A DNA stretch of 64,000 nucleotides, taken from assembly GCA_008017155.1 (NCBI GenBank), contig SSGX01000010.1, positions 1 to 64,000 of the forward strand. The letters are read 5' to 3'. The stretch is from Neisseriales bacterium. GTDB taxonomy: Bacteria > Pseudomonadota > Gammaproteobacteria > Burkholderiales > UBA11063. The translations under genes were made by a program, and so were the position numbers. Under the pieces are notes generated by a model that made no database searches, was not told where the DNA came from, and saw only the letters and a program-made list of their open reading frames with translations. Positions 41,126-51,214 of this stretch are shown one piece after another (position 1 is the first letter of the stretch; each line of letters starts with the position of its first letter).

Positions 41126-41713
41126 TTATTCAGTACCTGGAAGATTTAATTTGCTATCGGATGTCTTATAGTGAACTAGAGGAATGACTTTCTTAACTCC
41201 ATCAACATTGCTTGCTACGGTTACCATATTTTTTAACTGTTCTTCTTTGATGATTCCTAAAATATAAACATCTCCAGCATAAGTAACTATTTTTACATCA
41301 TTACTATTTACATCTTCAGAAGCAAAAAGTTTACTTTTTACTGTGGCTGTTATCATTGTATCATTTGTGGTTGAAGCTGTATCAGTTTTGGCTATATACA
41401 TATAGTCATAAACTTTTGTTACACGCTCCATATTTTTTGCAGCTTCAACAATTCTATGGCGTTGGATAAGGCTTAGTGCTTGTCCATTCAATAAAACTTC
41501 ATGGTTGTAAACTGTAGTCTGGATATTTGCACTTTCAAATTCTTTATCTGTATATTTTACTTGTAGATTACGCATGATATACTGATCATCAGTGAGTGTT
41601 GTTATGCTGCGAGGGTCGGTTATTGCTAAAGCTGCATTGGCACAGCCAGTTAGGGTAAATGTAATATATGAGCTAGCTAAAATAGCAGCTACGCGAATTA
41701 AAGTCTTTTTCAA
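41126..41713 (-). CDS. BON-domain lipoprotein (DolP/OsmY-like)
   Basis: 195 residues. Signal peptide with lipobox LTGC (Cys24). Two BON domains follow: ~45-115 (DDQYIMRNLQVKYTDKEF, TTVYNHEVLLNGQALS) and ~120-185 (ITATVKSKLFASEDVNSNDVKIVTYAGDVYILG). This is the layout of the outer-membrane lipoprotein DolP (YraP), which supports envelope integrity and beta-barrel assembly. It is alone on its strand, with its own terminator. Confidence 0.88.
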   Translation of the reverse strand: MKKTLIRVAAILASSYITFTLTGCANAALAITDPRSITTLTDDQYIMRNLQVKYTDKEFESANIQTTVYNHEVLLNGQALSLIQRHRIVEAAKNMERVTKVYDYMYIAKTDTASTTNDTMITATVKSKLFASEDVNSNDVKIVTYAGDVYILGIIKEEQLKNMVTVASNVDGVKKVIPLVHYKTSDSKLNLPGTE

Positions 41714-41806
41714 TCTAGTATTCCTTTCTTTATCTTGTTACATAAATATAACTAAGCTAGGTACTAATGTTATCACCAAAATAGCAATTAGGATTAATTA
41801 AAATGT

Positions 41807-41835
41807 AAAAAAGTCTCCACAATAATTATGGAGAC
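41807..41835 (-). terminator. Terminator of the chitin-binding lipoprotein gene
   Basis: Minus strand GTCTCCA...TGGAGAC (7-bp stem, 9-nt loop), then six T. Confidence 0.75.
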
Positions 41836-41866
41836 CTTAAATTTAATTTGTTAAATATCGATGATT

Positions 41867-43744
41867 CTAGTTACATGTATATAGTGACCAAGCATCACTC
41901 CAGTATAAGCCAGTTCCCGGTTCATATGCCCATGCACCACCGACACTATTACACCAGCCAGCAATATTACATTTATAAAGCTTGCCATCGCTTCCTGTGA
42001 TTACTGTGTTTGAAGTATAGCTACCTCTACCAGTTGGATAGGTGCCACTACTACTGATACAGCTAGTTCCGCCGCTGCTGCTGCCACCGCCAGATGTTGC
42101 TCCGATTGTGGTTTGGGTAACTGCGCCAAAATCAGTGTTTAGGCTAGTTGCTAGATTAGTTATTGCTTTATCTAGTAGATCAAAGAATTTTGTTTTGTCA
42201 CTAGCTGAGCCGATATTTAAAAAGCCACTCAAACTTAGATTTAAACTTGATAAAGCATTTTCGTAGGCTGTTTTAGCTGCATTTTTATCAACATATACAT
42301 ATTGGTTTGAGCTATTTACATAAGCTAGAGTTCCCATTGCATTTTGGAATACATATTCAACATCCAAGAGGCTAAATTTTAATTGAGTATTACCAGTGAT
42401 CGCTGCTGAATTATAGCTTTTTTGGTTATACATCTGATCTAGATAAATCCTAATTTGGCGAGGATATATAATAAATGTACTACCTGCCGCTTCGGATGTA
42501 CCAAATTGGCTTCTATATAGGCTATCTGACAGGGTATAATCAGCCATCAGATTTATCTGTGTATTTTCTGGGCTTGTTGTGTACATGCCTGCACAAACAC
42601 GATAATAGTCTTTCAGAATAGTTGAATATGTTCCGGCATTATAAGCTGCATTAAGTAGCATGTCATAAATATTATACTTATATTGTGATGCCTGATTTGT
42701 TGATAGATTATTCATGCAACTTGTGTAATATTGATACTGTGGTCCCCAACTATCAGCATTGTTCATCGCCATCCGATTCATATCGTTCAGATGGAAATAA
42801 GCAGCCGCCATCGGTCCAAAATATTTATCATCCAACGAGTCTGGCCCCTTACTAGCAGTTTGGGTATTATTATCCTGTGCTTCAACGGTATAGCCTAGTC
42901 CTTTTTGTAAAGCAACAAAATTTATCAGACCAATCCCCGCAGTGGTTTCTAGTCGTTTTGAATAGTCATTAATCTGGTATGGACCACCTTGACCAGAAGC
43001 TAGTAATGCATTCCTTGTGGTAGTATCAGGGCTAATCCAATTGGTATTATTTTTATAGCTTGAAGTACTAATGTTTTCTTGTAATAATTGTCCCCATAGA
43101 GTTCCATAAATATAATCTCGGTTGAACTGTAGTGTTGGTGCTTTTTTATGGATTAAATGCCCTAATAATGCACCAGCAACATAATTTGAAATAATTAAGT
43201 CGGTATAATTTGCTGATAGAGTCATTGTCTCAACATTACCGGAGCCATATGGTAAATTCAAATGATAGTACAAATTACCTGAAGCGCTACTTTGTGGGGT
43301 AAATGAAATATGCGTTGGTAACCCAGAGCTTGCCGGAGTGGGCGTTGGAGTAGGGCTTGGCGTTGGTACTGGAGTCGGAGTAGGGGTAGGTACTGGGGTT
43401 GGGCTTGGTGTAGGGGTCGGTGTTGGAGTGGGCGTAGGTGTTGAACTGCAATTATCAACCTTTGTCCACGGTTGTCCACTTCCTGCTACTCCATTATTTT
43501 GGTCGGGACGTTGTCCTTGTGTCCACCAGTTATTTTTGTATTGAATATTATCATAAACAACCTTTGTATTTGGTGTTGAATAAGCTGTACTACTATTCCA
43601 CGTTGGAATACCTGTACATGAGACAACCTTAAGCCCGGAAGTATTTCCACTACCAATTGTATTGGCACTAGTTCCTGAATTACATCCGGTTAAAGTAATT
43701 ATGCCTGCTGCAAGCATTAAGTATTGTAATTTAGCTGTTTTCAT
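41867..43744 (-). CDS. Secreted lipoprotein with two chitin-binding modules
   Basis: 625 residues. Lipobox LTGC (Cys21). Residues ~42-100 form a CBM5/12 chitin-binding module: [20 protein letters not shown] and [12 protein letters not shown] Thr-Pro linker of about 35 residues follows (~103-140). The large middle (~145-555) is unassigned; it has [17 protein letters not shown] and [17 protein letters not shown], loosely reminiscent of transglycosylase-like or chitosanase folds. A second carbohydrate-binding module closes the protein ([35 protein letters not shown]). It is likely surface-attached and active on chitin or related polymer. A frameless TP repeat makes spurious ORFs on the other strand. 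Confidence 0.75.
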   Translation of the reverse strand: MKTAKLQYLMLAAGIITLTGCNSGTSANTIGSGNTSGLKVVSCTGIPTWNSSTAYSTPNTKVVYDNIQYKNNWWTQGQRPDQNNGVAGSGQPWTKVDNCSSTPTPTPTPTPTPSPTPVPTPTPTPVPTPSPTPTPTPASSGLPTHISFTPQSSASGNLYYHLNLPYGSGNVETMTLSANYTDLIISNYVAGALLGHLIHKKAPTLQFNRDYIYGTLWGQLLQENISTSSYKNNTNWISPDTTTRNALLASGQGGPYQINDYSKRLETTAGIGLINFVALQKGLGYTVEAQDNNTQTASKGPDSLDDKYFGPMAAAYFHLNDMNRMAMNNADSWGPQYQYYTSCMNNLSTNQASQYKYNIYDMLLNAAYNAGTYSTILKDYYRVCAGMYTTSPENTQINLMADYTLSDSLYRSQFGTSEAAGSTFIIYPRQIRIYLDQMYNQKSYNSAAITGNTQLKFSLLDVEYVFQNAMGTLAYVNSSNQYVYVDKNAAKTAYENALSSLNLSLSGFLNIGSASDKTKFFDLLDKAITNLATSLNTDFGAVTQTTIGATSGGGSSSGGTSCISSSGTYPTGRGSYTSNTVITGSDGKLYKCNIAGWCNSVGGAWAYEPGTGLYWSDAWSLYTCN

Positions 43745-44208
43745 TTTATTCCCTCGTTTCTTAGTTTTATTTTTGCAGATTTTTAATTAATTTTTTAATT
43801 AAAATTATCTGAGTCATTTTATTATTATGATGATATTGTAACGAATCGAATTAAAAATGCCTACTGATAAAAACGTATAAGAGTTATACAAAAATCATTA
43901 GCTATTTGGGTTTGTCTAAATAAAAGTATAGAAATAATGTTTAATTAATTGTATTATTTGTATATTTTACTTTGTTTTTGATTAATATTATTTTATTTAC
44001 ACATATATCTGAAATAAATGAACTTATTTGTATAAATTCATATTGTTCTATGCATGAGCTAATATTTTTTACATTTGTGGATAGTCATATTCAGAAATCT
44101 AAAGGAAATTAATTGTTACAAAAAGTAACAATTAAAAATGGTAAAAAAAATTTGTTGAGTATATAAATAAAGGGGCATTTTTGCCCCCATATTTTTATTG
44201 TTTAGTGC
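43745..44208. other. Intergenic region with a perfect inverted repeat
   Basis: AT-rich, no gene. It holds the leader of the chitin-binding gene and a perfect 11-bp-arm dyad TTAATTGTTAC-AAAAA-GTAACAATTAA (44109-44135), an operator-like site. A GGGGCA-TTTT-TGCCCC hairpin with a weak T-rich tail (44163-44187) probably ends the next leftward gene. Confidence 0.5.
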
Positions 44209-45705
44209 TTACAGTTTTGTAAGTGCTGAATAGTCGCTCCATGAATTATCTGGGATATTTGCCGGGAAAGTTTGGTTACATACCTTTTCCAAATCAGACT
44301 CAGCTAGAGTTTGATTTATATAGTGAGAAGAGCATGCTATATCATTAAATGCGTGGATTCTCCATGCGTACATTGCTACGCCATAATATTTGGGTTGCGA
44401 TACTGCATTTGCTTTGATCTCATTAGTAGCAGCTTGAACAAAAGAATCCATTGGTGTTACGTTTTTATAGGCAATACAATTTGATTGAGATAAGAAACTA
44501 CTTAATGCTGTTGTTCCTAGGATATCTGATAGTGTGTTATAGTCAATTGCATCCCCAGCCATAGTTGTGCCGCTTACATCGCAAGTTGTAGTTGTTGTGG
44601 CTTGTGTTGGATTACTTTCTACTTGTCCCGGAATCGAGAAATTATATTGTTCTACGCTATCCCAAACAGTATTAGTTGAGCTTGCTGGTGCAACAAACAT
44701 AACTGGAGGGTTTTGGTTAGTTGGTTTAAAATAGTTCGTTACTTCATTATGAGTATCGTTTGTATATTGATCAAGTGGAACTGGACCAAATGGTTGGTTT
44801 TGTGGAACTGCTTCTTGATCATATAATGGGTCCATTGCTACCACGTTTGTTTGTGGCGGAATATTATCCGTTGGATCGCCATTGTTATAAATGTGTTTCA
44901 TAGTCGTATTTGCATCAAAAACAAATAAATATTTGCCTTGCGTGTTTAGCTGTTGTGATAGTGTTGCAAAGAAGGTGAGTTCTTTTGCTGGTGTTGCTAC
45001 AGAAGAAATTGCAGATTCATTATCAATCGCCATCCCATAGGCATAAGGATCATTATTGATAATCTGTGCGATACTCTTTGCTAGCTGCTGAATTTGTACC
45101 GTACCAACGCTGCTACTTGCCAATGCCGTAGTAAAGTTACTGGTGTATTCAAATAAAGGTATAGAAGTAAGACCAATGCTGTGATAATACTGATTTACTG
45201 ATTCTCCACCAACACATGGACCTAATGGGCTTGTTTCTTGATTTATGCTGAATAAATACTCTTTAAGTTGCGGTTGAGCCATATAATTAATGACAGCAGG
45301 AACAAGTGTTTTACCTTTGCTATCTTGCATCTGGCATGTTGTATTACTTGAGGTAATATCGGTAAAAACTGGATTTCCGGTAGTGTTATCTACATCAAGC
45401 GATCCCATATCAGGGAAGACATATTTCAATTTTGTTTGTTGATGTGATTGCATATCTGCTTTTAATGAAGGTGCTTTATTTTGCATGCCGTAATAATAAT
45501 CAGTAGCTACGCTATAGTTAATTATTCCTACTCCGGGTGTGAATCCTGCTGAGTTAGTTTTACTACTAAGTAAGTTTGGCATTTGTTGTGATTGCTGAAC
45601 CGAATTATTTACATTATTATTTTGATTATTTCCTCCGCCACTATTACAAGCAGCAAGACCAATCATACATAATAAGCTTAACATGATGTGGTTAATTTTT
45701 TTCAT
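44209..45705 (-). CDS. Lipoprotein of unknown function, 498 aa
   Basis: Signal peptide with lipobox LAAC (Cys20), then an Asn/Gln-rich linker (~23-40) and a ~450-residue soluble domain. Segments such as YAYGMAIDNESAISS, ELTFFATLSQQLNTQGKYLFVFD and TNVVAMDPLYDQE alternate strand and helix like a TIM-barrel hydrolase, but I cannot assign a family. It has Cys residues in the second half that may form disulphides. It is divergent from the Ntn-hydrolase gene, with about 190 bp of shared promoter space. Confidence 0.65.
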   Translation of the reverse strand: MKKINHIMLSLLCMIGLAACNSGGGNNQNNNVNNSVQQSQQMPNLLSSKTNSAGFTPGVGIINYSVATDYYYGMQNKAPSLKADMQSHQQTKLKYVFPDMGSLDVDNTTGNPVFTDITSSNTTCQMQDSKGKTLVPAVINYMAQPQLKEYLFSINQETSPLGPCVGGESVNQYYHSIGLTSIPLFEYTSNFTTALASSSVGTVQIQQLAKSIAQIINNDPYAYGMAIDNESAISSVATPAKELTFFATLSQQLNTQGKYLFVFDANTTMKHIYNNGDPTDNIPPQTNVVAMDPLYDQEAVPQNQPFGPVPLDQYTNDTHNEVTNYFKPTNQNPPVMFVAPASSTNTVWDSVEQYNFSIPGQVESNPTQATTTTTCDVSGTTMAGDAIDYNTLSDILGTTALSSFLSQSNCIAYKNVTPMDSFVQAATNEIKANAVSQPKYYGVAMYAWRIHAFNDIACSSHYINQTLAESDLEKVCNQTFPANIPDNSWSDYSALTKL

Positions 45706-45893
45706 TGTAGATTCCCTTCGATTTGTTGATAGCGAGATTTTATCTGCTACGAGTATTTTTAACTACCGCGTTTTTGCACGGGTGGTCACTGGTTGATTGC
45801 CGAATAAAGACTATTTATTGTCACATAGGGAGGCAGCTGTCTACATATGTTAAAATACTGAAAACTATATTTCGATAGATTCATGGAGTAGCA

Positions 45894-46781
45894 ATGAAAA
45901 AACTTATAGTCACCAGTATGCTCGGGTTCATTTATCCGGCACTCGCATGCACAACTTTTGCAACTTTTAATGGCGAAAATGACAGCATCGTAATGGCAAA
46001 GAATCGTGATAATCGCCCAGATCGACAGATTATCCAAGTAGTAGCAGAAAAAGATAAATTCAAATACCTTGCTTTATCTAGGCAGGATTATCCAAATTTT
46101 GTCTCAGCAGGGATCAATGAAAAGAATCTAGCAGTTTTTAATGAAGTAACTGTTGAGTATTCAGATAAAGCAGTTGGGGCTATAGATGATGACTTTAGTA
46201 AGGATATTCTTCAGAATTATGCCACAGCTAAAGCAGTTATTCCAGATATCGCTAAGCTGGTAGCCAAATATCCTGATCCAGTTTTTTATCAGATAGTGGA
46301 TAATAAACAAATTTTATCAATAGAAGTAGCACCAGATCATAAATTTACCTATAAACTGACCGATAAGGGAACATTTACCCATACGAATAATTATCAGGAT
46401 GGCAGCTTGATTAAAGATTATCCATATACTGCGTCGGAGAAAGTTCGTTTGCAAGATAGTCAGATGCGACTTTTTCGGGCAAAAACGATGGTTGGTAGCA
46501 AATCTGGGATGACTCTTGATGATATGCAAATAGTCGCGCTAGATCATAATAAAGGTCCGAATAATAGCATCTATCGCACAGGTGAGGTTAATGATCCAAG
46601 GAGTGTACGAAGTTTAGCATTTTTTGCTGTTGAAATCCCGAAAACTAAAGGAGAGGCAGCACAGGTTAGTGCTAATTTATACAATGTGGGTGAGCGTTAT
46701 CGTTTTACATTAGATGATGGGTTTTGGTCGCAGTATAAGGGGCAATACACCATACTTAGCCCAAATATTAAAAATAAATAA
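45894..46781 (+). CDS. Secreted Ntn hydrolase (C45/NRDE-like family)
   Basis: 295 residues. The start MKKLIVTSMLGFIYPALA is a signal peptide whose cleavage would expose CTTFATFNG, leaving Cys19 as the N-terminal nucleophile. MAKNRDNRPDRQI (~35-45) is the conserved N-R-D segment of peptidase C45/choloylglycine-type enzymes. FVSAGINEKNLAVFNE and TNNYQDGSLI continue that pattern. It would cleave amide bonds (acyl-amino acid or similar) in the periplasm. An asparaginase gene follows 15 bp downstream, so both may release amino acids. Confidence 0.8.
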   Translation: MKKLIVTSMLGFIYPALACTTFATFNGENDSIVMAKNRDNRPDRQIIQVVAEKDKFKYLALSRQDYPNFVSAGINEKNLAVFNEVTVEYSDKAVGAIDDDFSKDILQNYATAKAVIPDIAKLVAKYPDPVFYQIVDNKQILSIEVAPDHKFTYKLTDKGTFTHTNNYQDGSLIKDYPYTASEKVRLQDSQMRLFRAKTMVGSKSGMTLDDMQIVALDHNKGPNNSIYRTGEVNDPRSVRSLAFFAVEIPKTKGEAAQVSANLYNVGERYRFTLDDGFWSQYKGQYTILSPNIKNK

Positions 46782-46796
46782 GGTTTAATCAAATAA

Positions 46797-47795
46797 ATGA
46801 AAAAAATATTAATTTTATATACTGGTGGTACTATTGGTATGGACTATACCGATGATGGACTAAAGCCAGTTAATGGCTTATTCAAATCACAGATTGATAC
46901 CCTAGAGCCAGTAAGTAATATCAAGGTTGATCTGATCGAATATGAACAGCTGATTGATTCTTCAGATGTTAGGTTGGAACACTGGCAAAGAATGATTGCA
47001 GATATTTCTAGCAATTATGAAAAATACGATGGTTTTATCGTCATTCATGGAACTGATACCATGGCATATACTGCTAGTGTGCTGGCTTTTGCCTTACGTG
47101 GGCTAGATAAACCAGTGGTATTGACCGGATCACAATTGCCATTGGTACATAGACGAAGTGATGGCTGGAATAATCTGATTGATGCTGTATTTGCTGCTTG
47201 TCGCGATGATTTAAACGAGGTTGCGATTGCATTTAATCATAAACTACTTCGTGGTTGTCGGGCACAAAAGGTAAGTACCTATCGATTTTTTGGTTTTGAT
47301 TCGGTGGATGAAGAGCCTTTAGCTGAGTTTGGTATTCATATCAACTGGTTTAATCGCCGTTGGCTAAAAGCTACCCGGTTTAGCTTTGCTCCGGTGATGC
47401 CAAAAGCAGCTAAGATACTTGATTTAAGTATGCGCCCGGGATTTACAACCGATTTTATTGCCGATACCTTAATGAATACCGAACTAGATGCGGTTGTTTT
47501 ACAAACTTATGGTAGTGGCAATATTCCGATTCATAATCAGAAGTTAGTGAATGCGCTAAAAGAAGCTGTGGCTAGAGGTGTAATAATTGTAAATATTACG
47601 CAAGTGATTGAAGGTCGTGTTTCTAATGACTATGCGAGTAGTTGTTTGCATGATTTAGGTATTGTTAGTGGCTGTGACATGACGATTGAAGCTGCATTAG
47701 CGAAGTTACTGGTGTTATTATCAAGTAATATGAGTAAAGAAAGTATAAAAGTTGCTTTGAGTGAAAATCTTGTTGGGGAACTTACAGAAAACTAG
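46797..47795 (+). CDS. ansA: Type I L-asparaginase
   Basis: 332 residues, the cytoplasmic AnsA length. The first catalytic Thr is in LYTGGTIGM (Thr12) and the second triad in VIHGTDTMAYTAS (Thr86, Asp87). VVLTGSQLPL is also conserved. No signal peptide, so cytoplasmic. It hydrolyses asparagine to aspartate and ammonia. It follows the Ntn hydrolase closely in one probable operon, and convergent tRNA-Asn lies just after. Confidence 0.93.
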   Translation: MKKILILYTGGTIGMDYTDDGLKPVNGLFKSQIDTLEPVSNIKVDLIEYEQLIDSSDVRLEHWQRMIADISSNYEKYDGFIVIHGTDTMAYTASVLAFALRGLDKPVVLTGSQLPLVHRRSDGWNNLIDAVFAACRDDLNEVAIAFNHKLLRGCRAQKVSTYRFFGFDSVDEEPLAEFGIHINWFNRRWLKATRFSFAPVMPKAAKILDLSMRPGFTTDFIADTLMNTELDAVVLQTYGSGNIPIHNQKLVNALKEAVARGVIIVNITQVIEGRVSNDYASSCLHDLGIVSGCDMTIEAALAKLLVLLSSNMSKESIKVALSENLVGELTEN

Positions 47796-47806
47796 GAAGG
47801 TTGAAA

Positions 47807-47883
47807 TGGCGCCTCAAGTAGGATTCGAACCTACGACCTGCGGATTAACAGTCCGTCGCTCTAACCGACTGAGCTATTGAGGC
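47807..47883 (-). tRNA. tRNA-Asn (anticodon GTT)
   Basis: The minus strand folds into a complete 77-nt cloverleaf: acceptor GCCTCAA/TTGAGGC, D-arm with AGTCGGTTA, anticodon stem ACGGA/TCCGC around loop CTGTTAA (GTT), T-arm GTAGG-TTCGAAT-CCTAC, and an encoded CCA. Confidence 0.97.
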
Positions 47884-47975
47884 GTTGTTTCAATTTGAGA
47901 ACATGATTATATGTTCAAAATGCTATATCTGTCAACTATTATTTAATGAAAAATGAAGGGTTAATAACGGTAATT

Positions 47976-48575
47976 ATGGATTCTAAAATCATATCAAAAA
48001 TTTGTCTAGCTTCAAAAAGTCCTAGACGACGTGAATTATTGGCGATGATGGGCGTGGACTTTGATTTATTGGAGATAGATATTCCGGAAGAAGTCTTTCC
48101 GGGCGAGAATTTTCGTGATTATTCGACACGGATTTGTAATGAAAAAGCTGAAGCTGCATGGAAACATGTTTTGGCAAATAACTTAGCTATGATGCCAGTA
48201 CTGACGGCAGATACCGAGGTTGTCTTTGATAATGTGGTATTTGGTAAGCCGATTGACTATCAAGATGCCTTTCGGATGTGGCGGACACTTGCGGGTAATC
48301 ATCATCTGGTAATCACTACGGTCACGCTAAAATATGGCGAATTTCATAAAACTGTGAGTAGTGAGAGCCGCGTTTATTTTGATCAGATGACAGATGAAGA
48401 TATTCATGCCTATCTGGCAACTGGGGATTATCAAGATAAATCCGGCGCATATGGTATCCATACTTTTGCCGGACAATTTATTCAGAAGATAGATGGCTGC
48501 TTTTATTCGATAATGGGCTTACCCCTAAATACGGTCAAGCATCTATTAGCTGAGTTAGCTAGATATGCAACTTAG
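47976..48575 (+). CDS. maf: Maf-type nucleotide pyrophosphatase
   Basis: 199 residues from ATG 47976 (MDSKIISKICLASKSPRRRELLAMMG). An ATG 30 bp upstream is in frame but the family normally begins right at this motif. SKSPRRREL, CNEKAEAAW, LTADTEVVF (catalytic Asp), FGKPIDYQDA and YQDKSGAYGIHTFAGQF are all Maf hallmarks. It removes pyrophosphate from non-canonical or modified nucleotides. The gene overlaps the following rng-like gene by 11 bp, the conserved maf-rng order of beta/gamma-proteobacteria. Confidence 0.9.
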   Translation: MDSKIISKICLASKSPRRRELLAMMGVDFDLLEIDIPEEVFPGENFRDYSTRICNEKAEAAWKHVLANNLAMMPVLTADTEVVFDNVVFGKPIDYQDAFRMWRTLAGNHHLVITTVTLKYGEFHKTVSSESRVYFDQMTDEDIHAYLATGDYQDKSGAYGIHTFAGQFIQKIDGCFYSIMGLPLNTVKHLLAELARYAT

Positions 48576-49629
48576 TCGAGTATTGGTTTATCAAACTGGG
48601 GAAACGGTCTATTCTTTTGCCTACGCTAATGATAAATTGGTTTATGTCTTACAGGATGATTTGAACGAGCCAGCTACCGAATCGGTATTTAATGCGCGAG
48701 TAAGCCGAGTAAATCATAAATCATGCTCGGCTTTTGTCGAGTACTTGCCGGGGCTTAGTGGCTGGATAAATCTAAAAGCTGGTAAAACTGGAGTACAAAA
48801 TGGAAGTAATATTATCTGTCAGCTAGCGTGGCATGGTGATACGCACAAACAGGCAAAATTACGCCCCGGAGTACAGCTCGCTGGTAAATATGTAGTCTGG
48901 CTTGAAGATGATAAATTTGCTCTCCAATCCAAAAAACTCTCTGAAGCTAAAAAAGAGGAGCTGATATCACGTACCGAGCTAAATCATGGGCGATGGATAC
49001 TGCGTAGCTTAGTCAATGATGAATCTGATCTGAGTCTGGTGATTAATGAAATAGATATGATTAAGGAGCAGATACAGGTCATCAAGGCTAGCAATAATCT
49101 AGGATTAATATCTGCTGGTAAGCGGAACTATCTAAAACTATTACGCTCATTCCGCCTAGAGAGTGGTTTTGAATTTATCACTAATAGTGAAACTATTTAT
49201 GATGAGATCAGATATTGGCAAGATCTCTGGCAAATCGATGTGATAAGCTTCGACCCCAAGCTTAATCTGACTAGCAATATCGATGAATATAGCCAGCTTC
49301 TTAATCAATCGATAATCACATTAGCCAATGGGGCGACTCTGGCGCTCGCTTCATTACACGGTATTCATGTTATCGATGTTAATAGTGTGAGTCTTGATAT
49401 GAATGCATTTACTCTTAATAACGCAGTTATCGAGCAGATTTATCAGCAGATTTGCCTTAGAAATTTACTGGGGATAATTCTGATCGATTTTGTTAAAAAC
49501 ATGAATCAAGAAGAGCAAGGGCGTATCACCACTAAACTAAATAAACTATTTGCTGGCGATGTGACAAGCACCAAGATACTTGGTTTTAGCCATGCTGGAC
49601 TATGCGAGATAATCCGCAATAAATTTTAA
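48565..49629 (+). CDS. Divergent RNase E/G family protein
   Basis: 354 residues versus about 490 for RNase G. It keeps an S1-like start (RVSRVNHKSCSAFVEYLPGLSGWINLK), and the catalytic block HVIDVNSVSLDMNAFTLNN...IYQQICLRNLLGIILIDFV, where RNase G has 'IDVNSG..tNlEA...RQLRLRDLGGIIVIDF'. The Gly and EA of that block are changed, and the C terminus stops after TSTKILGFSHAGLCEIIRNKF with no Cys-x-x-Cys zinc link. It may be a reduced rng with altered activity. Synteny with maf supports orthology to rng. Confidence 0.75.
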   Translation: MQLSRVLVYQTGETVYSFAYANDKLVYVLQDDLNEPATESVFNARVSRVNHKSCSAFVEYLPGLSGWINLKAGKTGVQNGSNIICQLAWHGDTHKQAKLRPGVQLAGKYVVWLEDDKFALQSKKLSEAKKEELISRTELNHGRWILRSLVNDESDLSLVINEIDMIKEQIQVIKASNNLGLISAGKRNYLKLLRSFRLESGFEFITNSETIYDEIRYWQDLWQIDVISFDPKLNLTSNIDEYSQLLNQSIITLANGATLALASLHGIHVIDVNSVSLDMNAFTLNNAVIEQIYQQICLRNLLGIILIDFVKNMNQEEQGRITTKLNKLFAGDVTSTKILGFSHAGLCEIIRNKF

Positions 49630-49663
49630 TCATCAAAAATCTAACTTAAAAATAGGATAAATA

Positions 49664-50125
49664 ATGGAAACTATACAATTAGATGAATTTAACATAATCG
49701 GTATTACGGTCAGGACAAATAATAGCGATCTGGATAAATTAACTAATGATATGCAAGGGCTATGGGGGCGATTCATGGCGGAGGGGATTATGCAAAGAAT
49801 TCCAAACCGGATTGATGATGAAATTTGCTGTATCTACACCGATTACGAGGGCGATCATACTAAGCCATATACCGCACTCCTTGGCTGCCGCGTAAGTACT
49901 CTTGATGAAATTCCTGATGGACTCTCCGGGCGACATTATGCTGGTGGTAAATATGCTAAGAAAGTTTATACAGGTAATATCCTTGCTGGTGCGGTTTATG
50001 ATGCATGGAAAGAAATCTGGTCGCTAAATCTGGAACGTAGCTATGTGGCAGATTTGGAAATCTACGGGGCTAAAGCTGCAAATCCAGAGAATGCTGAATT
50101 TGAAATAATGATCGGGATTAAATGA
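49664..50125 (+). CDS. GyrI-like small-molecule-binding protein
   Basis: 153 residues, a single effector-binding domain of the AraC-C-terminal/GyrI type: METIQLDEFNIIGITVRT, IYTDYEGDHTKPYTALLGCRV, YAGGKYAKKVYTGNI and YDAWKEIW, with the acidic DLEIYG near the end. It has no DNA-binding domain, so it is a free-standing version (YdeE/SbmC-like). The role may be binding of a toxic or signalling small molecule. An AAAATAGGATAA site precedes the ATG. Confidence 0.8.
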   Translation: METIQLDEFNIIGITVRTNNSDLDKLTNDMQGLWGRFMAEGIMQRIPNRIDDEICCIYTDYEGDHTKPYTALLGCRVSTLDEIPDGLSGRHYAGGKYAKKVYTGNILAGAVYDAWKEIWSLNLERSYVADLEIYGAKAANPENAEFEIMIGIK

Positions 50126-50198
50126 GAATAGCCGTGCATTACGAAACTAAAATATGCTATTACTTAGTAAGAAGTTGGCTGATAAACTGGCTAGATAT

Positions 50199-51125
50199 TT
50201 AATGTGCTTCCCAGATTTTAGGAAAATATAATTTATCAATTATTGTTGGATTATCATGTTTTCCTGTTGCAATTAATATATTCAAAGGGTTAATATTCCA
50301 TTCTTCGAATATGATAGAGTTGACTAAATTAGTTAGCTGGGTACGAATTTTATTTAATAAAAATGGCACTTTAATATCATTTAACTCATCATGTATATGG
50401 AAATCATTGCCACATTTGTGTATAGATACGGAATAAATGGGATCTTTTTCACTCTCGAAAAAAATACAAATAGCGAGCGAAGGTCTTATCGGATTTATAA
50501 AGATATTACATCTCGCTTTATTTTGCCAATCTGGAGAGATAATCCTAGTTGCATAATTTAAGTTTACAATCCGACTTAAAGCACCATGGCGATTTTTGCA
50601 ATGTTCGATTGTTTCAATTTGGTCAAATATTATAAGCTGTATATTTTCCCCAAACCTTTGTATTTCAGAAAGGATTAGATCAGGGATTTCTTTAAATGGA
50701 ATATCAACATGATGAAAGTCTTTTTGAAATTCAATTTTTTCAATGTTAGTCCATTGAAAAATTAATCTGATTGTTGTAACATTCTCTGAAGTTCCAAATG
50801 CATTGACCACTGCCAATATTTGTGGTTGAGGTTTCTTAGATTCTAAGACAAAATTTTCCCAACTATCCTTATTTTGTTTTATTCTTTCAGAAGTTAATTC
50901 AATATGATTCAAATTATCTCTATATTGTGATGGTCGATGATGTTTGTCATGCTCTTTTACACAAAGTACTGCTATATTACTATCATCATTGTTATCGGGG
51001 TTGCCATCTATATGATGTAAATGTAATCCAATATTCGTCGCTTTGCATACGCAACAAGAATAACCATTTTTATCTAATAATTTATTTCTTTGTATTGAGT
51101 TAATGGGTTTTCTTTTTTTATTCAT
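50199..51125 (-). CDS. HNH-endonuclease-domain protein
   Basis: 308 residues. An HNH domain at the N-terminus: CCVCKATNIGLHLHHIDGNPDNNDDSNIAVLC, then EHDKHH, giving the Cys pair, HH and N residues of a zinc-stabilised betabetaalpha-metal nuclease. The following ~220 residues are of unknown fold. Free-standing HNH proteins of this kind occur in defence islands and mobile elements. The neighbour toxin-antitoxin pair fits such a setting. No target can be inferred. Confidence 0.75.
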   Translation of the reverse strand: MNKKRKPINSIQRNKLLDKNGYSCCVCKATNIGLHLHHIDGNPDNNDDSNIAVLCVKEHDKHHRPSQYRDNLNHIELTSERIKQNKDSWENFVLESKKPQPQILAVVNAFGTSENVTTIRLIFQWTNIEKIEFQKDFHHVDIPFKEIPDLILSEIQRFGENIQLIIFDQIETIEHCKNRHGALSRIVNLNYATRIISPDWQNKARCNIFINPIRPSLAICIFFESEKDPIYSVSIHKCGNDFHIHDELNDIKVPFLLNKIRTQLTNLVNSIIFEEWNINPLNILIATGKHDNPTIIDKLYFPKIWEAH

Positions 51126-51214
51126 AATTTATTACCCTGAAAGTAATTATTTATTTTCTATATTATCAAATAATTCTAGACTAACTAAACATAAAAATTT
51201 GAATATTGATTTCT

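Noticed and set aside
43338..43544. Gly-Val repeat ORF opposite the chitin-binding lipoprotein
   Set aside because: It is the complement of the Thr-Pro linker codons and has no ribosome site or context.
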